Source: Teredinibacter waterburyi | GTDB lineage: Bacteria; Pseudomonadota; Gammaproteobacteria; Pseudomonadales; Cellvibrionaceae | Assembly (NCBI RefSeq): GCF_001922985.1 | Contig: NZ_MRUH01000169.1 | Coordinates: 62,001-126,000, forward strand | DNA: 64,000 bases | Reading direction: 5' to 3' | Shown here: positions 1 through 10,016 of the stretch, piece after piece | Layout of the letters: the number at the start of each line of letters is the position of its first letter | Position numbering within the stretch: the first letter of the stretch is position 1 | Translations under genes and position numbers: made by a program | Notes under the pieces: model-generated | Databases searched by the model: none | Told to the model about the DNA's origin: nothing | The model's input: only the letters and a program-made list of their open reading frames with translations

Positions 1-2827
1 CTGAGCTTGGTGAGGTTTTAACGTAGCTGTTATGACCATCGTCAGACACCTCTAGACGCGCTGCTCGCTGGCCGCTTTCGTCGAGGGCCCAAGCTTGCAG
101 GCGTTCACTTACAACCGGTAAAACGAGTTCAAATTGCGGCATTTCGACTAAGGTGGGTGCCTCTCCCCAAATGCTACTGCTCGACTGATCTGTTTGAGGG
201 GCACGCAGAAGTGTATTGCGACGCTCATCTTTCCATAGCATTTTGCTATTGTTCATCTCGCCGCTGGCCACTACCAAAATAGACGCCCCTTTATCGAGAT
301 TTTTTAAGCTGCCGTGCTGAGCGGTGATGGCCACGGTTGCCCAGCCTAACCTAGTGTCTTGCATGTAGAGTTTAATGTCGTCGCAGGCAAATTTTTGCTG
401 GTCGATAAAGCCCGTAGCCATACAGGTTTTGTTGGAATCCAAAGTAACAACACCTCCGGCGATGGGGCGTACATCCCAGCTTAATTCTTTTGTATCCGAA
501 ACGGCGAGCAGACTTTTTGATTTGCGATCGAGCCGCGCTACGCCTTGCGGGTTTGGCCCCAAGTCAAGCGCGACGGCGTGTTCAAAGGGGAGCGCGTGAG
601 GGGGTTGTAAATGGGTACCGCTACTAATATTCCAAGCGTGACTTCTGGAGGACAAAATATCTAGTTCGACCTCTTTGGTGAAGTTGAGCTTGAGTTGTTG
701 TTGGGCAACCTTGGCGTCGCCGCGTCGAAAAATATTGGCTGCCACGGCGAAGTTAGCCATCACGCTCGGGTGCTGGCTAATGTTAAAAAAGTTGTCGACC
801 ATTGCCACATCCCAATTGTTGTGTCGGCCTGCGCCGTAGTCAAAATAATAGATACCGTCCCAATCTTGGAATGAGGCGTAGGCTGCAATTAACAGCGGGC
901 CCTCGGCTGCATAGGAGTTTGGGTAGGGATGATTATATTCGCTAACCGTAAATGGCAAGCCGGCAACACGCTGAAATGACAAACTGAACAGTGTGTTGTC
1001 GAGCGCATTGACCATTGCGTCGTTGCTCACCGTCCAGTTGTCGTTGCTCCATCCACTCGCTGGAAAAGAGGGATGACGCCAGTAGTCGTGGCCATCGATA
1101 AAACCAAAGCGTTGCTGTATTGATGGTGTACTTAACGCGGCGATGGTGCCATAGGCTAAGCCTGTAATCTTTAACTCATCTACTAGAAAGCTGTGCATGT
1201 CGGCCCAATAGCTTTCATCTAGATCTCGCAAAAAGGCCATCCAATCGTGGCTGCGTTGTTGGTCGTATTGACCTTGTAGCTGATTAATGGGAATGGATGC
1301 CTCTTCTAACGTTTTTGTCGGGTCGAGTTCTTCAATCACGCCGCCTGGTACTAAACTTACGTCTGAAATTTCGATTAGGCCTTTTTGTTTTGCGAACTGC
1401 GAAATTGTAATGCGCGCTTGCCGTTCGGCATTACTAACCCTAAAAGTCTTGCTAAATGAGCGCCATTGAGGTGCTAGTAAAAATTCGCCTGGCGCGATCA
1501 TGTTCCAGGGTGGGTAGTTTTGTTGTAGGCCAATAGCGACATAAGAGTGGGTTGCCGAGCGCGCCCGAAAGCTTAGCGTGTAAAGGCTGTTCTTCTCGAG
1601 CTGTAGGTTGGTTTGATTTAGCTGGACATGCCAAGACTCTCTACCGGCCTTGGTAATACGCAGCTTTAGATGTTGCTGTCCGTCTTCGTTTACGGAATGA
1701 GCACTAGCTTGTGCATCCTGATGCTGTTCCAAAACCCAGTGTTGAATGCCTTGCATAAAACGGCCATCGTGAACTAACTCAGCACCAGCATCTTGATACT
1801 CGCTCTGCCACGCCGAGCGCAAGCTGCTGGTATCGTGATATTTTGTGCTTAGCCAAGTATTCCACTGTTTTTGCAATTGCTGCGAAAATAGCTGCGGCCA
1901 GAGTGCCATACCGCCATCGAAGTAGTGCTGTAATAGACTGTTTTCGTTGTTGATTTCGACTATGGCGACGGCGGGATCCTGGGCGTAGCTGAGCTTGGTG
2001 TAGGGGTTGATGTGAGTCAGCAGTGCGCGTGCGTAATCCTTCTCAAGACTGCGCATTTTCGGTAGCACGTAGGTTAGGCTGTGGCGCTGTTTCCAATCGA
2101 GCTGTTCAATTTCTATAGGTAAGCCATCGCTAGCGGTATATACCCGCGCAGTTTGTAAATTAAGGTTGCTGTAGATGCCTACCTTTTTAAGCTCTGCAAT
2201 AAAGTAATCTAGTAGATCCAGCGCATCGGCGTCGATTGAACCCGACAAGCCGCCGCCTTTGCCGCTAGCGCCGGTGAGACTGGTGCTTCCCCAACTGCTT
2301 TCGAGGTGATGGAAGCGAACAATGTTTACGCCGAATTTCGCTAATCTTGCGGCGATTTTAGGGGCGAGTTCTCGGCTGGGGAACGCGGAGCTAGAGGTGA
2401 TATTTACGCCCCAAAACTTTTGTCGGTGCTCGCCAAGGTAAAAGTGTCCGTTGCGGGATGTTAGCGCGCCATACTTGCCTGCTGGTGTATGGTTTAGCTT
2501 TTCACCGATGTGGGTAATGCCAGCGCTGGCATCATCGAAGGGCAATACGAAAGGCTTCATGGAGGGTGTGTTTTGCGCTGCAGACGCCGAATTTTTAACT
2601 GAGGTCGAGCTCGTTGTAATTGGTATTTGTGTTACCGATTTGGCCACACCTTTAACGTCGTTGTGAGCGCTGTTGTCATTTCTGGTTTCCGCTTGTGGGA
2701 CTTTATCCACTGGCTGAGTCGATTTAGCACAGCCGCTAAACACTACACAGGCTAATGCGATTGGCAGTAGCGTCGAGCCGAAATAGCGGTCGCGTCTGTG
2801 GCGGTGTTGTGTATCTATATACATCAT
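1..2827 (-). CDS. Glycoside hydrolase (clan GH-A/GH5-like) lipoprotein with inserted carbohydrate-binding module, 3'-truncated by window edge
   Basis: About 942 codons are visible and the frame is still open at base 1. The N-terminus is a lipoprotein signal: a basic start, a hydrophobic stretch, then a lipobox ending FSGC near residue 34, followed by a Ser/Thr/Asn-rich linker to about residue 100. The next part looks like a (beta/alpha)8 glycosidase, with FWGVN near 135 and GVNIVRFHH near 165. VEINNENSL puts a candidate acid/base Glu near 295 after Asn, and TVSEYNHPYPN a candidate nucleophile Glu near 630. A CBM4/9-like beta-sandwich, about residues 345-497, seems inserted between these two glutamates. 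The C-terminal part is probably further beta-sandwich. Role (inference): cell-surface polysaccharide hydrolysis; the substrate cannot be read. ATG codons at 2827 and 2824 both overlap the TGA of the upstream kinase, so translation is coupled. GH subfamily is not assigned. Confidence 0.75.
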   Translation of the reverse strand, partial: MMYIDTQHRHRRDRYFGSTLLPIALACVVFSGCAKSTQPVDKVPQAETRNDNSAHNDVKGVAKSVTQIPITTSSTSVKNSASAAQNTPSMKPFVLPFDDASAGITHIGEKLNHTPAGKYGALTSRNGHFYLGEHRQKFWGVNITSSSAFPSRELAPKIAARLAKFGVNIVRFHHLESSWGSTSLTGASGKGGGLSGSIDADALDLLDYFIAELKKVGIYSNLNLQTARVYTASDGLPIEIEQLDWKQRHSLTYVLPKMRSLEKDYARALLTHINPYTKLSYAQDPAVAIVEINNENSLLQHYFDGGMALWPQLFSQQLQKQWNTWLSTKYHDTSSLRSAWQSEYQDAGAELVHDGRFMQGIQHWVLEQHQDAQASAHSVNEDGQQHLKLRITKAGRESWHVQLNQTNLQLEKNSLYTLSFRARSATHSYVAIGLQQNYPPWNMIAPGEFLLAPQWRSFSKTFRVSNAERQARITISQFAKQKGLIEISDVSLVPGGVIEELDPTKTLEEASIPINQLQGQYDQQRSHDWMAFLRDLDESYWADMHSFLVDELKITGLAYGTIAALSTPSIQQRFGFIDGHDYWRHPSFPASGWSNDNWTVSNDAMVNALDNTLFSLSFQRVAGLPFTVSEYNHPYPNSYAAEGPLLIAAYASFQDWDGIYYFDYGAGRHNNWDVAMVDNFFNISQHPSVMANFAVAANIFRRGDAKVAQQQLKLNFTKEVELDILSSRSHAWNISSGTHLQPPHALPFEHAVALDLGPNPQGVARLDRKSKSLLAVSDTKELSWDVRPIAGGVVTLDSNKTCMATGFIDQQKFACDDIKLYMQDTRLGWATVAITAQHGSLKNLDKGASILVVASGEMNNSKMLWKDERRNTLLRAPQTDQSSSSIWGEAPTLVEMPQFELVLPVVSERLQAWALDESGQRAARLEVSDDGHNSYVKTSPSS

Positions 2828-5800
2828 CGATTAAGGTAATTACATAAGTGGGTTTGCAAGTCTGTGGCGCAGTCCTGTAAGGCGCGAGTGTTGGCGATTA
2901 CGGCGTCGATATTATCGTCATCTTCGGCACAATGTTCGACGAGTTTGCAGTATTGGTATAAACGGCTAGCTTCTAAATGCCCGCTACTTCCCTTAAGTGC
3001 GTGGACGACATCTTTAATCGTGGTGATGTCGGTTTGATCGACCGCTTTTTCGAGCTTTTCGATAGATTCTGGTAAATGTTTTAGGAAGCTATTGAGCAGT
3101 AACTGCAGACGCTCTGGGCGGTTTTTAAGACGTGCTAGGGCGGCCTCTTCATTCCACAATGCGGCATTAACTGCAGCCGCTAATAGGTGGGTGTGTGAAG
3201 CCGTGGCGGAACTGTGATCATTGGTGTTAGGGGTATTTGCGCCGTTGCTTGTGCTTAGTGCAGTGTCGCTTGTATCTGAGCTGGCGCTGCCAGAAGACTC
3301 GTTACGTTGTGTGTCTTCAGGTGACCTGTTCGTCGTTGACAGCCATTGGCTGAGTGCCTTGTGAAGGAGGGTGACGTTGACTGGCTTACTAATGTAATCG
3401 TCCATGCCCGCAGCGATACACTTTTCGCGATCCCCCGCCATAACGTTGGCGGTCATGGCGATAATAGGAATGGCACTATACTCTGGCCCGGCGGCGGCGC
3501 TGCGGATCGCACGGGTAGCAGCGTAACCATCCATCTCCGGCATTTGGCAGTCAATAATAACGAGCCTATAGGCATCGACGCCTTGATTCGCCTTAAGAGC
3601 CGCTAGGGCCTCGATACCGTTACCGGCAATATCCACAATGACGTTTAGCTCCGTCAATAAAAGACGACCGACTTCCTGATTAACTGGGTTGTCTTCAACT
3701 AATAAAATTCTCTCACCGTTGAACTTTGACAGTTTGTTAGACATTTTTTCGTGATGAAATGGCGTTTGAACGACATTGGTAGTGGAGCAGAAAGATTTTG
3801 CTTTTAGTTGAGCGCGCGCGAAAAGGCGACTTAGGTTGTCGAGTGTCCCTGGGAAGTGACCACAGGCATCAAAGCCGAGTTGTTCAAAATCGAGCTCGAC
3901 GTTTGTGTCGGTCATGGTTATCAAAATGGGGGTGTTAGTCGAGTTGCCTTTAGCGCAAAAATAGTCGGGAATTTGCTTGAGTGCTTCATGTGGACAGTGA
4001 GCATCGACGAGTATCCAGTAAAACGGCTGGCTAGTTTTGTTTGATTCGATAAGTTCGATAGCCGCTGTACTGTCGTCCACGACGGTTAGGGAGCCGCCCC
4101 ATAAGCGGAAAATACGCGCGCATATGGCGCGCTGATTAGTTGCGGCGCCGACCCATAACATCGACTGTTCATTTAAATCGAAGCGCGGTTTAGCGGTTTG
4201 ATTGTTGCGTGGATTATTTAAATTAATACTAAAGTCGAAACGGCTACCTTGTCCGTACTCGCTAGTTACGGTAATTCCACCTTTCATTAGGCTGCACAAA
4301 CGTTTGCATATGGCTAAGCCCAGCCCCGTACCGCCAAACTGACGTGTCGTCGAGGCATCTACCTGGGTGAAGGGGCTGAATAGTTTGCTAATTTTTTCGC
4401 TGGGGATACCAATTCCTGTATCGATAACAGAGCAGGTAAACGTGTAGCCCTGTTCAATCAATAAAAGATCGCACTTGATCATGATCGAGCCTTCGGCGGT
4501 AAATTTGATAGCATTTCCGACAAGGTTATTGAGCAGTTGCTGGAGTCGACCTGGGTCGCCGCGAACCAATGTGGTGGCTATGTCGAGGTGATCTAGCGAT
4601 AGTTCCACACCTTTTTCGTGGGCCCGAATTGCCATGGGTTCAACAAAGCTTTCGAGCACGGCAATAAGGTCAAAATCGACCTCTTCAAGCGAAAGCTTAC
4701 CCTCGTCGATTTTAGAGTAATCGAGAATGTCGTTAATAATATGTAACAGGTTTTCGGAGCTGCGCCGCGCGATGCCGACTTTACGTTCCTGCTCGCCGTC
4801 GAGTTTGCTGCGCTGCAGAAGGTTGATCATGCCAATAATGCCGTTTAGCGGCGTGCGAATTTCGTGGCTCATCATCGCTAGAAATTCGCTCTTTGCGCGC
4901 GCCCCAGACTCGGCTAATTCTTTCGCCTCGATATTGGCGAATTCAGCGGATTTTTGTTCGTCAATATCTTGAATTGAGCCGTACAAACGTACGCATTTTC
5001 CGTGTTCAAATTCCGGTTGCCCAGCGGCATTAACCCAGCGATTACGGCCCTTGGCTGTGGTAATTTCTAGCTCTAAATCCCAAGGGGCTCCGGTGGTTAC
5101 AGCCGCTTCAAACGCCTTTTCTATTTGGGTGCGATTATGGCCTTCGTTGTAAAAATGTAAGCCGTCTTCAACGCTGGGTTGGTAGTCGTCGTCGACTTCG
5201 TGAATTTCTCGAGTCATTGGCGACCATGTTAGCTCTTGGGTTGCGATAATGTATTCCCATGCGCCAATGCGGGCGAGCCGGCTCATTGACTCCATGAGGT
5301 TACGCTGCCGTTGCAGTTGTGATTCTTTGGCTTTCTCGGCCGAGATGTCGAGTGCAGTTGCGTAGATTTTATCGCTGCTTGGGTCCGGGGTTATGTACCA
5401 AGCAAAATAGTGATAGCTGCCATCTTGACAGCGCAGGCGACTGCGTAAACCTGAAACCTTTACGCCGCCAACTAATTTACCCAGTGCGTCTTGAGCACCT
5501 AAGCGGTCATCTGGGTGTACCAAATCTTGAATATTGCTGCGCAGAAGTTCGTCCTCTGAGTAGCCGAGAACCCGCATAAACGACTTATTGGCCTTCTTCA
5601 GATCGCCATCAGTATTGGTAATACCCATTAATGTGGGCGACAAATCAAAGAAGCTTTGCATTTCTTTTTGGGAGCGTTCTAATTGCTGTGCCGCTAATTT
5701 TTGGCGGGTGATATCTGTGTGGGTGCCCACCATCCGTAAGGGTTTGCCGTTATCGAGCCACTCAACAACCTTGCCAACATCCCGTACCCAAACCCAGTAG

Positions 5801-7440
5801 CCATCTTTGTGGCGCAGTCGTGCTTCGCTGGTGTACTGAACGGCTTTGCTGGCCCAATGCTGTTGTAAATTGTGTTCCACCATTTTGGTGTCATCGGGAT
5901 GGGCGAGGTTTATCCAGGTCTCGATGCTTAAGGGTTGGAGTTCGTCGAGGGTATATCCGGCTATTTCGGCCCAGCGCTTGTTAATATTTACGGCGCCGGT
6001 TAGCAGGTTCCAGTCCCAAGTGCCCACGCCAGTACTTTCAATAATGAGTTCAAGGTGGTCTTGGCTCTCGGTAAGCGCTTTATCGATTTGTTTGCGGGTG
6101 GAAATATCTTCGATAATCAGCCAGACAAATTCGCGGCCATTGGTACTGGTAATTCTCATAGCGCTAAAGATGGCCGGTGATATGGAGCCGTCTTTATTTT
6201 TCGTTGTTGTTTCGTAGCGATCAATGATGCCTCGCTGCTGCAGCGAATCTATTTGGGTGTTGTTACTTTCAGTGAACTCGGATGTAAATAACGAGTTTAC
6301 GGTTAGGCTGCCAATTTCGTTGCGGCTATAGCCCGCTGTAGTGAGCAAACTTTTGTTGGCATCGACAACTTGCCCACTTTTGAAATCGGCCAGCGCAATG
6401 CCAATTGGGGCTAGCTCGAATAGGCTTTGTAGTAGTGTGTCCTTGTCTTTGCGCGCGAGTAAAAGGCGCAGTACTGTGTATGTTGGTAGCAAAATAAGCA
6501 GGGCGATTAGGGTACATATAATCCGTAATGGCCAGGCGTTATTTGCGATTACCTGCCAGCCTTGGCTGGGTTCGGCGTAAAGCATCCAATAGCCATTGGG
6601 AAGCTGTACCGGCATAGACACTGTCTCAGCTTCTAGCAATCGGCTATCACCATAAAACACTTCGCCTTGCTCGCCGCTGCCGTCGCGTCCTTGAATGGCG
6701 ATATTTAAGATGGCGTCGATGTCTGAGAGGCCGACAAAACGGTATAACTTATCAACATCAATAACAGCCGACAGCAGGCCCCAGAAGCGTTCCGGCTTTG
6801 TGCCATCGGGGCTTTGGCTAAACACTGGTATTCGCCCAATTATCCCGGAGCCGCCCTGCTTTAATATTAGCGGCCCAGCCACGGTAATGTTTCCGGAGTC
6901 TCGAGCGGCTATGGCGGCGGCGCGCTGTACGGGTTGTTGTAAATAATCTAAGCCAATTGCCGACTCATTGCCCTTTAAGGGGTAAACGTAGCGAATAACT
7001 AAATCGGGGGCGAAGCCCAAGTTTCGCAGTTGTGTTTTCTCTGTCACCATCTGTGCGGCAACCAATTCGAAGGTCGTCTGATCCATATTAGGCTGGGCGT
7101 TTATCAGGGCGGCAAGCCCCTGAACCGTTTGCAGATTGGTGTTGATAGCGCCCTCAAGCTTGGCGCGGACGATCCCGAGTTGGTCGTGTACGGTGGTGCG
7201 CTGTTGTTGGTGAGCGCGTTGGTTGTTGAGATGGTCGACATAGACGATAGCGAAGCCAAGCATCGGCAGCGCAACGGCTAAATATAGCCATGCTAGGCGC
7301 GCGGCTAAGTGCACTTTGTTTTGCGTAAATCGCGAAACAAATCGTGTTAGCGGGTCTAAATTATGAAGATTGCTATAGGGCATCGAGTTTCGCACAGCTG
7401 TTCTAAGGGGTGAGATGCCTGAAGTATAGACGCTCCTCAA
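2824..7440 (-). CDS. Hybrid sensor histidine kinase (CHASE, 4x PAS, HisKA, HATPase, REC, HPt)
   Basis: A 1538-residue membrane hybrid kinase. A first TM segment lies near 46-69, then a periplasmic CHASE-like sensor to about 300, and a second TM near 305-325. Four PAS/PAC units follow (about 335-450, 460-580, 590-705, 715-835). HisKA has HEIRTPLNGIIG with phospho-acceptor His859. The ATPase domain shows NLVGNAIKF, DTGIGIP and GGTGLGLAI (about 975-1045). A weak receiver-like segment lies at 1095-1210. A proper receiver carries the phospho-Asp in DCQMPEMDG (Asp1297), with LVEDNPVNQ and a conserved Lys in SKPV. The C-terminal HPt domain has HALKGSS with His1480. A full phosphorelay is therefore on one chain and needs a separate output regulator, which is not in the window. 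It is coupled by overlapping stop/start codons to the glycosidase, suggesting carbohydrate sensing (inference). Confidence 0.95.
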   Translation of the reverse strand: MRSVYTSGISPLRTAVRNSMPYSNLHNLDPLTRFVSRFTQNKVHLAARLAWLYLAVALPMLGFAIVYVDHLNNQRAHQQQRTTVHDQLGIVRAKLEGAINTNLQTVQGLAALINAQPNMDQTTFELVAAQMVTEKTQLRNLGFAPDLVIRYVYPLKGNESAIGLDYLQQPVQRAAAIAARDSGNITVAGPLILKQGGSGIIGRIPVFSQSPDGTKPERFWGLLSAVIDVDKLYRFVGLSDIDAILNIAIQGRDGSGEQGEVFYGDSRLLEAETVSMPVQLPNGYWMLYAEPSQGWQVIANNAWPLRIICTLIALLILLPTYTVLRLLLARKDKDTLLQSLFELAPIGIALADFKSGQVVDANKSLLTTAGYSRNEIGSLTVNSLFTSEFTESNNTQIDSLQQRGIIDRYETTTKNKDGSISPAIFSAMRITSTNGREFVWLIIEDISTRKQIDKALTESQDHLELIIESTGVGTWDWNLLTGAVNINKRWAEIAGYTLDELQPLSIETWINLAHPDDTKMVEHNLQQHWASKAVQYTSEARLRHKDGYWVWVRDVGKVVEWLDNGKPLRMVGTHTDITRQKLAAQQLERSQKEMQSFFDLSPTLMGITNTDGDLKKANKSFMRVLGYSEDELLRSNIQDLVHPDDRLGAQDALGKLVGGVKVSGLRSRLRCQDGSYHYFAWYITPDPSSDKIYATALDISAEKAKESQLQRQRNLMESMSRLARIGAWEYIIATQELTWSPMTREIHEVDDDYQPSVEDGLHFYNEGHNRTQIEKAFEAAVTTGAPWDLELEITTAKGRNRWVNAAGQPEFEHGKCVRLYGSIQDIDEQKSAEFANIEAKELAESGARAKSEFLAMMSHEIRTPLNGIIGMINLLQRSKLDGEQERKVGIARRSSENLLHIINDILDYSKIDEGKLSLEEVDFDLIAVLESFVEPMAIRAHEKGVELSLDHLDIATTLVRGDPGRLQQLLNNLVGNAIKFTAEGSIMIKCDLLLIEQGYTFTCSVIDTGIGIPSEKISKLFSPFTQVDASTTRQFGGTGLGLAICKRLCSLMKGGITVTSEYGQGSRFDFSINLNNPRNNQTAKPRFDLNEQSMLWVGAATNQRAICARIFRLWGGSLTVVDDSTAAIELIESNKTSQPFYWILVDAHCPHEALKQIPDYFCAKGNSTNTPILITMTDTNVELDFEQLGFDACGHFPGTLDNLSRLFARAQLKAKSFCSTTNVVQTPFHHEKMSNKLSKFNGERILLVEDNPVNQEVGRLLLTELNVIVDIAGNGIEALAALKANQGVDAYRLVIIDCQMPEMDGYAATRAIRSAAAGPEYSAIPIIAMTANVMAGDREKCIAAGMDDYISKPVNVTLLHKALSQWLSTTNRSPEDTQRNESSGSASSDTSDTALSTSNGANTPNTNDHSSATASHTHLLAAAVNAALWNEEAALARLKNRPERLQLLLNSFLKHLPESIEKLEKAVDQTDITTIKDVVHALKGSSGHLEASRLYQYCKLVEHCAEDDDNIDAVIANTRALQDCATDLQTHLCNYLNR

Positions 7441-7500
7441 AAGCCTTCGAATATTAAACTTCAGGTGGAGTGGGGCGCCGCCGTTCGCTGACGCCGGCTT

Positions 7501-8979
7501 TTAGGTAAGGGCTTTAAACCAACTCTTGGTTTGGGCTACGGCGCTGGCATGGTCGACGATTGGCAGAGGGTAGTTACATTGCGCCGCTTGAAAGCTGTTG
7601 GGCTGGTGAATTGACTTGTTATCGAGCTCAGCAAGCTCTGCTAGGTAGCGTCGAATGAAGGTGCCATCTGGGTCGAAGCGCTGTGATTGTCGAGTGGGGT
7701 TGAAGATGCGGAAGTAGGGAACGGCGTCGACACCGGTTGAAGCGCTCCACTGCCAGCCACCATTGTTTGATGCCAAGTCACCATCGACGAGCTGCTCCAT
7801 AAAATAGGCTTCGCCGAGGCGCCAGTCAATAAAGAGGTGCTTGCATAAAAACATGGCGACAACCATTCGCAAGCGGTTGTGCATCCAGCCGGTTTGCGCC
7901 AGCTGGCGCATAGCGGCATCCACCAGTGGGTAGCCGGTCGCACCCTCGCACCAGGCCTGAAAGTGTTTGGGGTCGTGACGCCAGGGGAGCTGGTCTGTAG
8001 CGGATTTAAACGGCTTAAATTTACAGATATGGGGGTGGGCGACCATCACGTGTCGATAAAAGTCGCGCCATATAAGTTCATTGAGCCAAGTGCTGGCGCC
8101 CAGTTGTTGGCTATCTTGCTGCAGTGCGCCAAAGTGCGCGCTGGCGTCGATGCACTGCCGCGCGCTAATTATGCCCAGCGCAAGATAAGGCGAAAGTGCG
8201 CTAGTGCCTTCGAGACTGGGGATATCGCGATACTGATGGTAGGTGTCGATGGACTGCTCGCAAAAACGCTTCAAGCGCGCTTGCGCTTCGTCTTCCCCCG
8301 CGGGCCACAATGTTTGCCAATGGGCTTCTGAATGGCTGCGCGTTGAGGTTTCTAGTGCTGGTTTGTCTAAAGTTGATTTGCCTAATAAAGCACGATGTGC
8401 GGTAAGTGCGCGAAGGTCTGATGCGAAATTATCCTTGGCGTTTTGGACGAGTGGCCGTTGTGCTTTTGGCTTTGGCCAGCAAGGCCTAGCACTGTGTTCA
8501 AAGGCTTTTAGCCAAGCGCGCTTAAAGGGGGTGAAAACCTTGTAGTCTTCACCCGTTAACGTTTTGATTTTGCCTGGCGCTATGGCGCACTGGTCGTGAA
8601 AGCTCTGCAGGCTAATATCGAGCGACTGCAGTGTTCGTCGTACCTCGGTTTCACAGGCCGCTTCATTCACTTCGTATTCTGTATTACAAAAAACCTGGCT
8701 TATCTGGCATTGCTGCGCGAATTCGGCCATGGCGTAGGGCAGCGCCGCAAAGGTGTCGCAGTTGAGGATATGGAGCGGCACGTTAATTTGCGCGAGTTGT
8801 TCCGCTAGACTTTGCAGCTGGCGTAGCAGTAGCGATTGCTTGGCGGCAGACATCTTGTGCTGGCGCCATTGCTGAGCGGTAATAAAGAATATCGCTAGGG
8901 TCGGCCCGTCGGACATCGCGTGGTGCAGCGCGGGGTTATCTTGCAGGCGAAAATCCGCGCGAAACCACATTAGATTCAT
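7501..8979 (-). CDS. phrB: Deoxyribodipyrimidine photolyase (class I CPD photolyase)
   Basis: 492 residues, the usual length for cryptochrome/photolyase proteins. The N-terminal antenna-binding Rossmann half starts MWFRADFRLQDNPAL. The FAD-binding helical half carries WLNELIWRDFYRHVM, GYPLVDAAMRQL, TGWMHNRLRMVVAMFL and NNGGWQWSASTGVDAVPYFR. The last holds the Trp of the electron-transfer chain and the flavin contacts, followed by RIFNPTRQSQRFDPDG. It repairs cyclobutane pyrimidine dimers in blue light using FADH-. It is the last gene of the sigma/ChrR operon, 21 bases after the DUF523-DUF1722 gene, so its expression is probably driven by the ECF sigma factor. Photolyases are frequent members of RpoE-ChrR regulons. 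Confidence 0.96.
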   Translation of the reverse strand: MNLMWFRADFRLQDNPALHHAMSDGPTLAIFFITAQQWRQHKMSAAKQSLLLRQLQSLAEQLAQINVPLHILNCDTFAALPYAMAEFAQQCQISQVFCNTEYEVNEAACETEVRRTLQSLDISLQSFHDQCAIAPGKIKTLTGEDYKVFTPFKRAWLKAFEHSARPCWPKPKAQRPLVQNAKDNFASDLRALTAHRALLGKSTLDKPALETSTRSHSEAHWQTLWPAGEDEAQARLKRFCEQSIDTYHQYRDIPSLEGTSALSPYLALGIISARQCIDASAHFGALQQDSQQLGASTWLNELIWRDFYRHVMVAHPHICKFKPFKSATDQLPWRHDPKHFQAWCEGATGYPLVDAAMRQLAQTGWMHNRLRMVVAMFLCKHLFIDWRLGEAYFMEQLVDGDLASNNGGWQWSASTGVDAVPYFRIFNPTRQSQRFDPDGTFIRRYLAELAELDNKSIHQPNSFQAAQCNYPLPIVDHASAVAQTKSWFKALT

Positions 8980-9000
8980 AGGCTTAGTGCTCGAGTCGTA

Positions 9001-9987
9001 TTAAAGGTATTGCAGTTCGTCGGGGTAGGGCGCGAAGTAGTAGGACTCGCCGATATAGTCATTCGGGTTTTTGCGAAAGTGATGACGGAGGAGTGTCATG
9101 GGAACGGTAAGCGGCAGGCCCTCGTTGCGGCACTTCGCCAAGGCTTCGTTGATCTCGTGTTTATCGACGCTGTCGATATCGCGCTTGAGATAGCCCTGTA
9201 TATGTTGCAATACATTGATATGGTTGCGGCGAGTCGCTTGTTTGCGTAAGCACTGCATAAGCGCGGCAAGGTATTCAGCCGCGAAGTTATCGAGATCGTT
9301 GCGGGGTATGTTGGCGATCATCTGGCCGAGTTTACGGTAGTAATCTTGGTGTCGAGACATCAAATTAAACTTGTGACGGCGATGAAAATCTACCAGCGCT
9401 TTTGGCGTAAGTCCGTCTGCCAACATCTGCTTCCAGCGATGCATCACGTAAACGCGTTCGATAAAGTTTTCGCGCAGTGGACGGTCGTGTAAGCGACCTT
9501 CTTCTTCTACCGGCAGGTTGGGGTTGTTGCGCATCAGTTGTTGCGCGAATAGCCCTACACCGGTGCGGCTGGGCTGGCCATTGGTGTACACCTTTACTCT
9601 TTCCATGCCGCAGCTGGGGGAATCTTTCTTTAAAATATAACCGCACAAATCCGCCACCCACTCCTGCTGTTGATCGGCGCTGTCGCTCAACTTCTCGGTG
9701 ACATCAAGGGTGCTATCGCGCGTGCCGACCACCCGCTGAATAGGATCTAGGGGGTTGTTACCCGCGTTGACGATACGAATCGTTTGGCGCGGCACGCCCA
9801 AGCCGATGCTCATTTCTGGGCAAAAGGTTTTAAATTCGAAGTATTGGCTCAATACCCGCTCAAGAAAAATTTGGCGTTTATGGCCGCCGTCGAAGCGCAC
9901 GGCCTCGCCCATCAGGCAACTACTTACCCCGACTTTAATAGGCAATGCTGCTGTTGTATTGGTTGAGTGAGTTGTGCTGCCAGTCAT
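9001..9987 (-). CDS. DUF523-DUF1722 fusion protein (YbgA family, TudS-like N-terminal domain)
   Basis: 328 residues. Residues 15-165 are a DUF523 domain with three conserved cysteine spots: SSCLMGEAVRFDGG, FCPEMSIGLGVPR and KKDSPSCGMERVKVY. DUF523 includes TudS thiouracil desulfidases, which hold a 4Fe-4S cluster on three cysteines, so an iron-sulfur role is plausible (family knowledge). Residues about 185-310 are DUF1722, recognisable from VYVMHRWKQMLADG, FHRRHKFNLMSRHQDYYRKLG and the pattern up to LRHHFRKNP. In E. coli the DUF1722-only protein YbgA sits next to phrB, and here the fused form keeps that neighbour. A link to light or to thiolated-nucleobase repair is inference. Confidence 0.85.
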   Translation of the reverse strand: MTGSTTHSTNTTAALPIKVGVSSCLMGEAVRFDGGHKRQIFLERVLSQYFEFKTFCPEMSIGLGVPRQTIRIVNAGNNPLDPIQRVVGTRDSTLDVTEKLSDSADQQQEWVADLCGYILKKDSPSCGMERVKVYTNGQPSRTGVGLFAQQLMRNNPNLPVEEEGRLHDRPLRENFIERVYVMHRWKQMLADGLTPKALVDFHRRHKFNLMSRHQDYYRKLGQMIANIPRNDLDNFAAEYLAALMQCLRKQATRRNHINVLQHIQGYLKRDIDSVDKHEINEALAKCRNEGLPLTVPMTLLRHHFRKNPNDYIGESYYFAPYPDELQYL

Positions 9988-10016
9988 GGATGCTGCTCTT
10001 TGTGTGTTAACCGCTG

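Noticed and set aside
7879-8331. 150-codon plus-strand ORF
   Set aside because: Antisense to the photolyase gene; no independent evidence.
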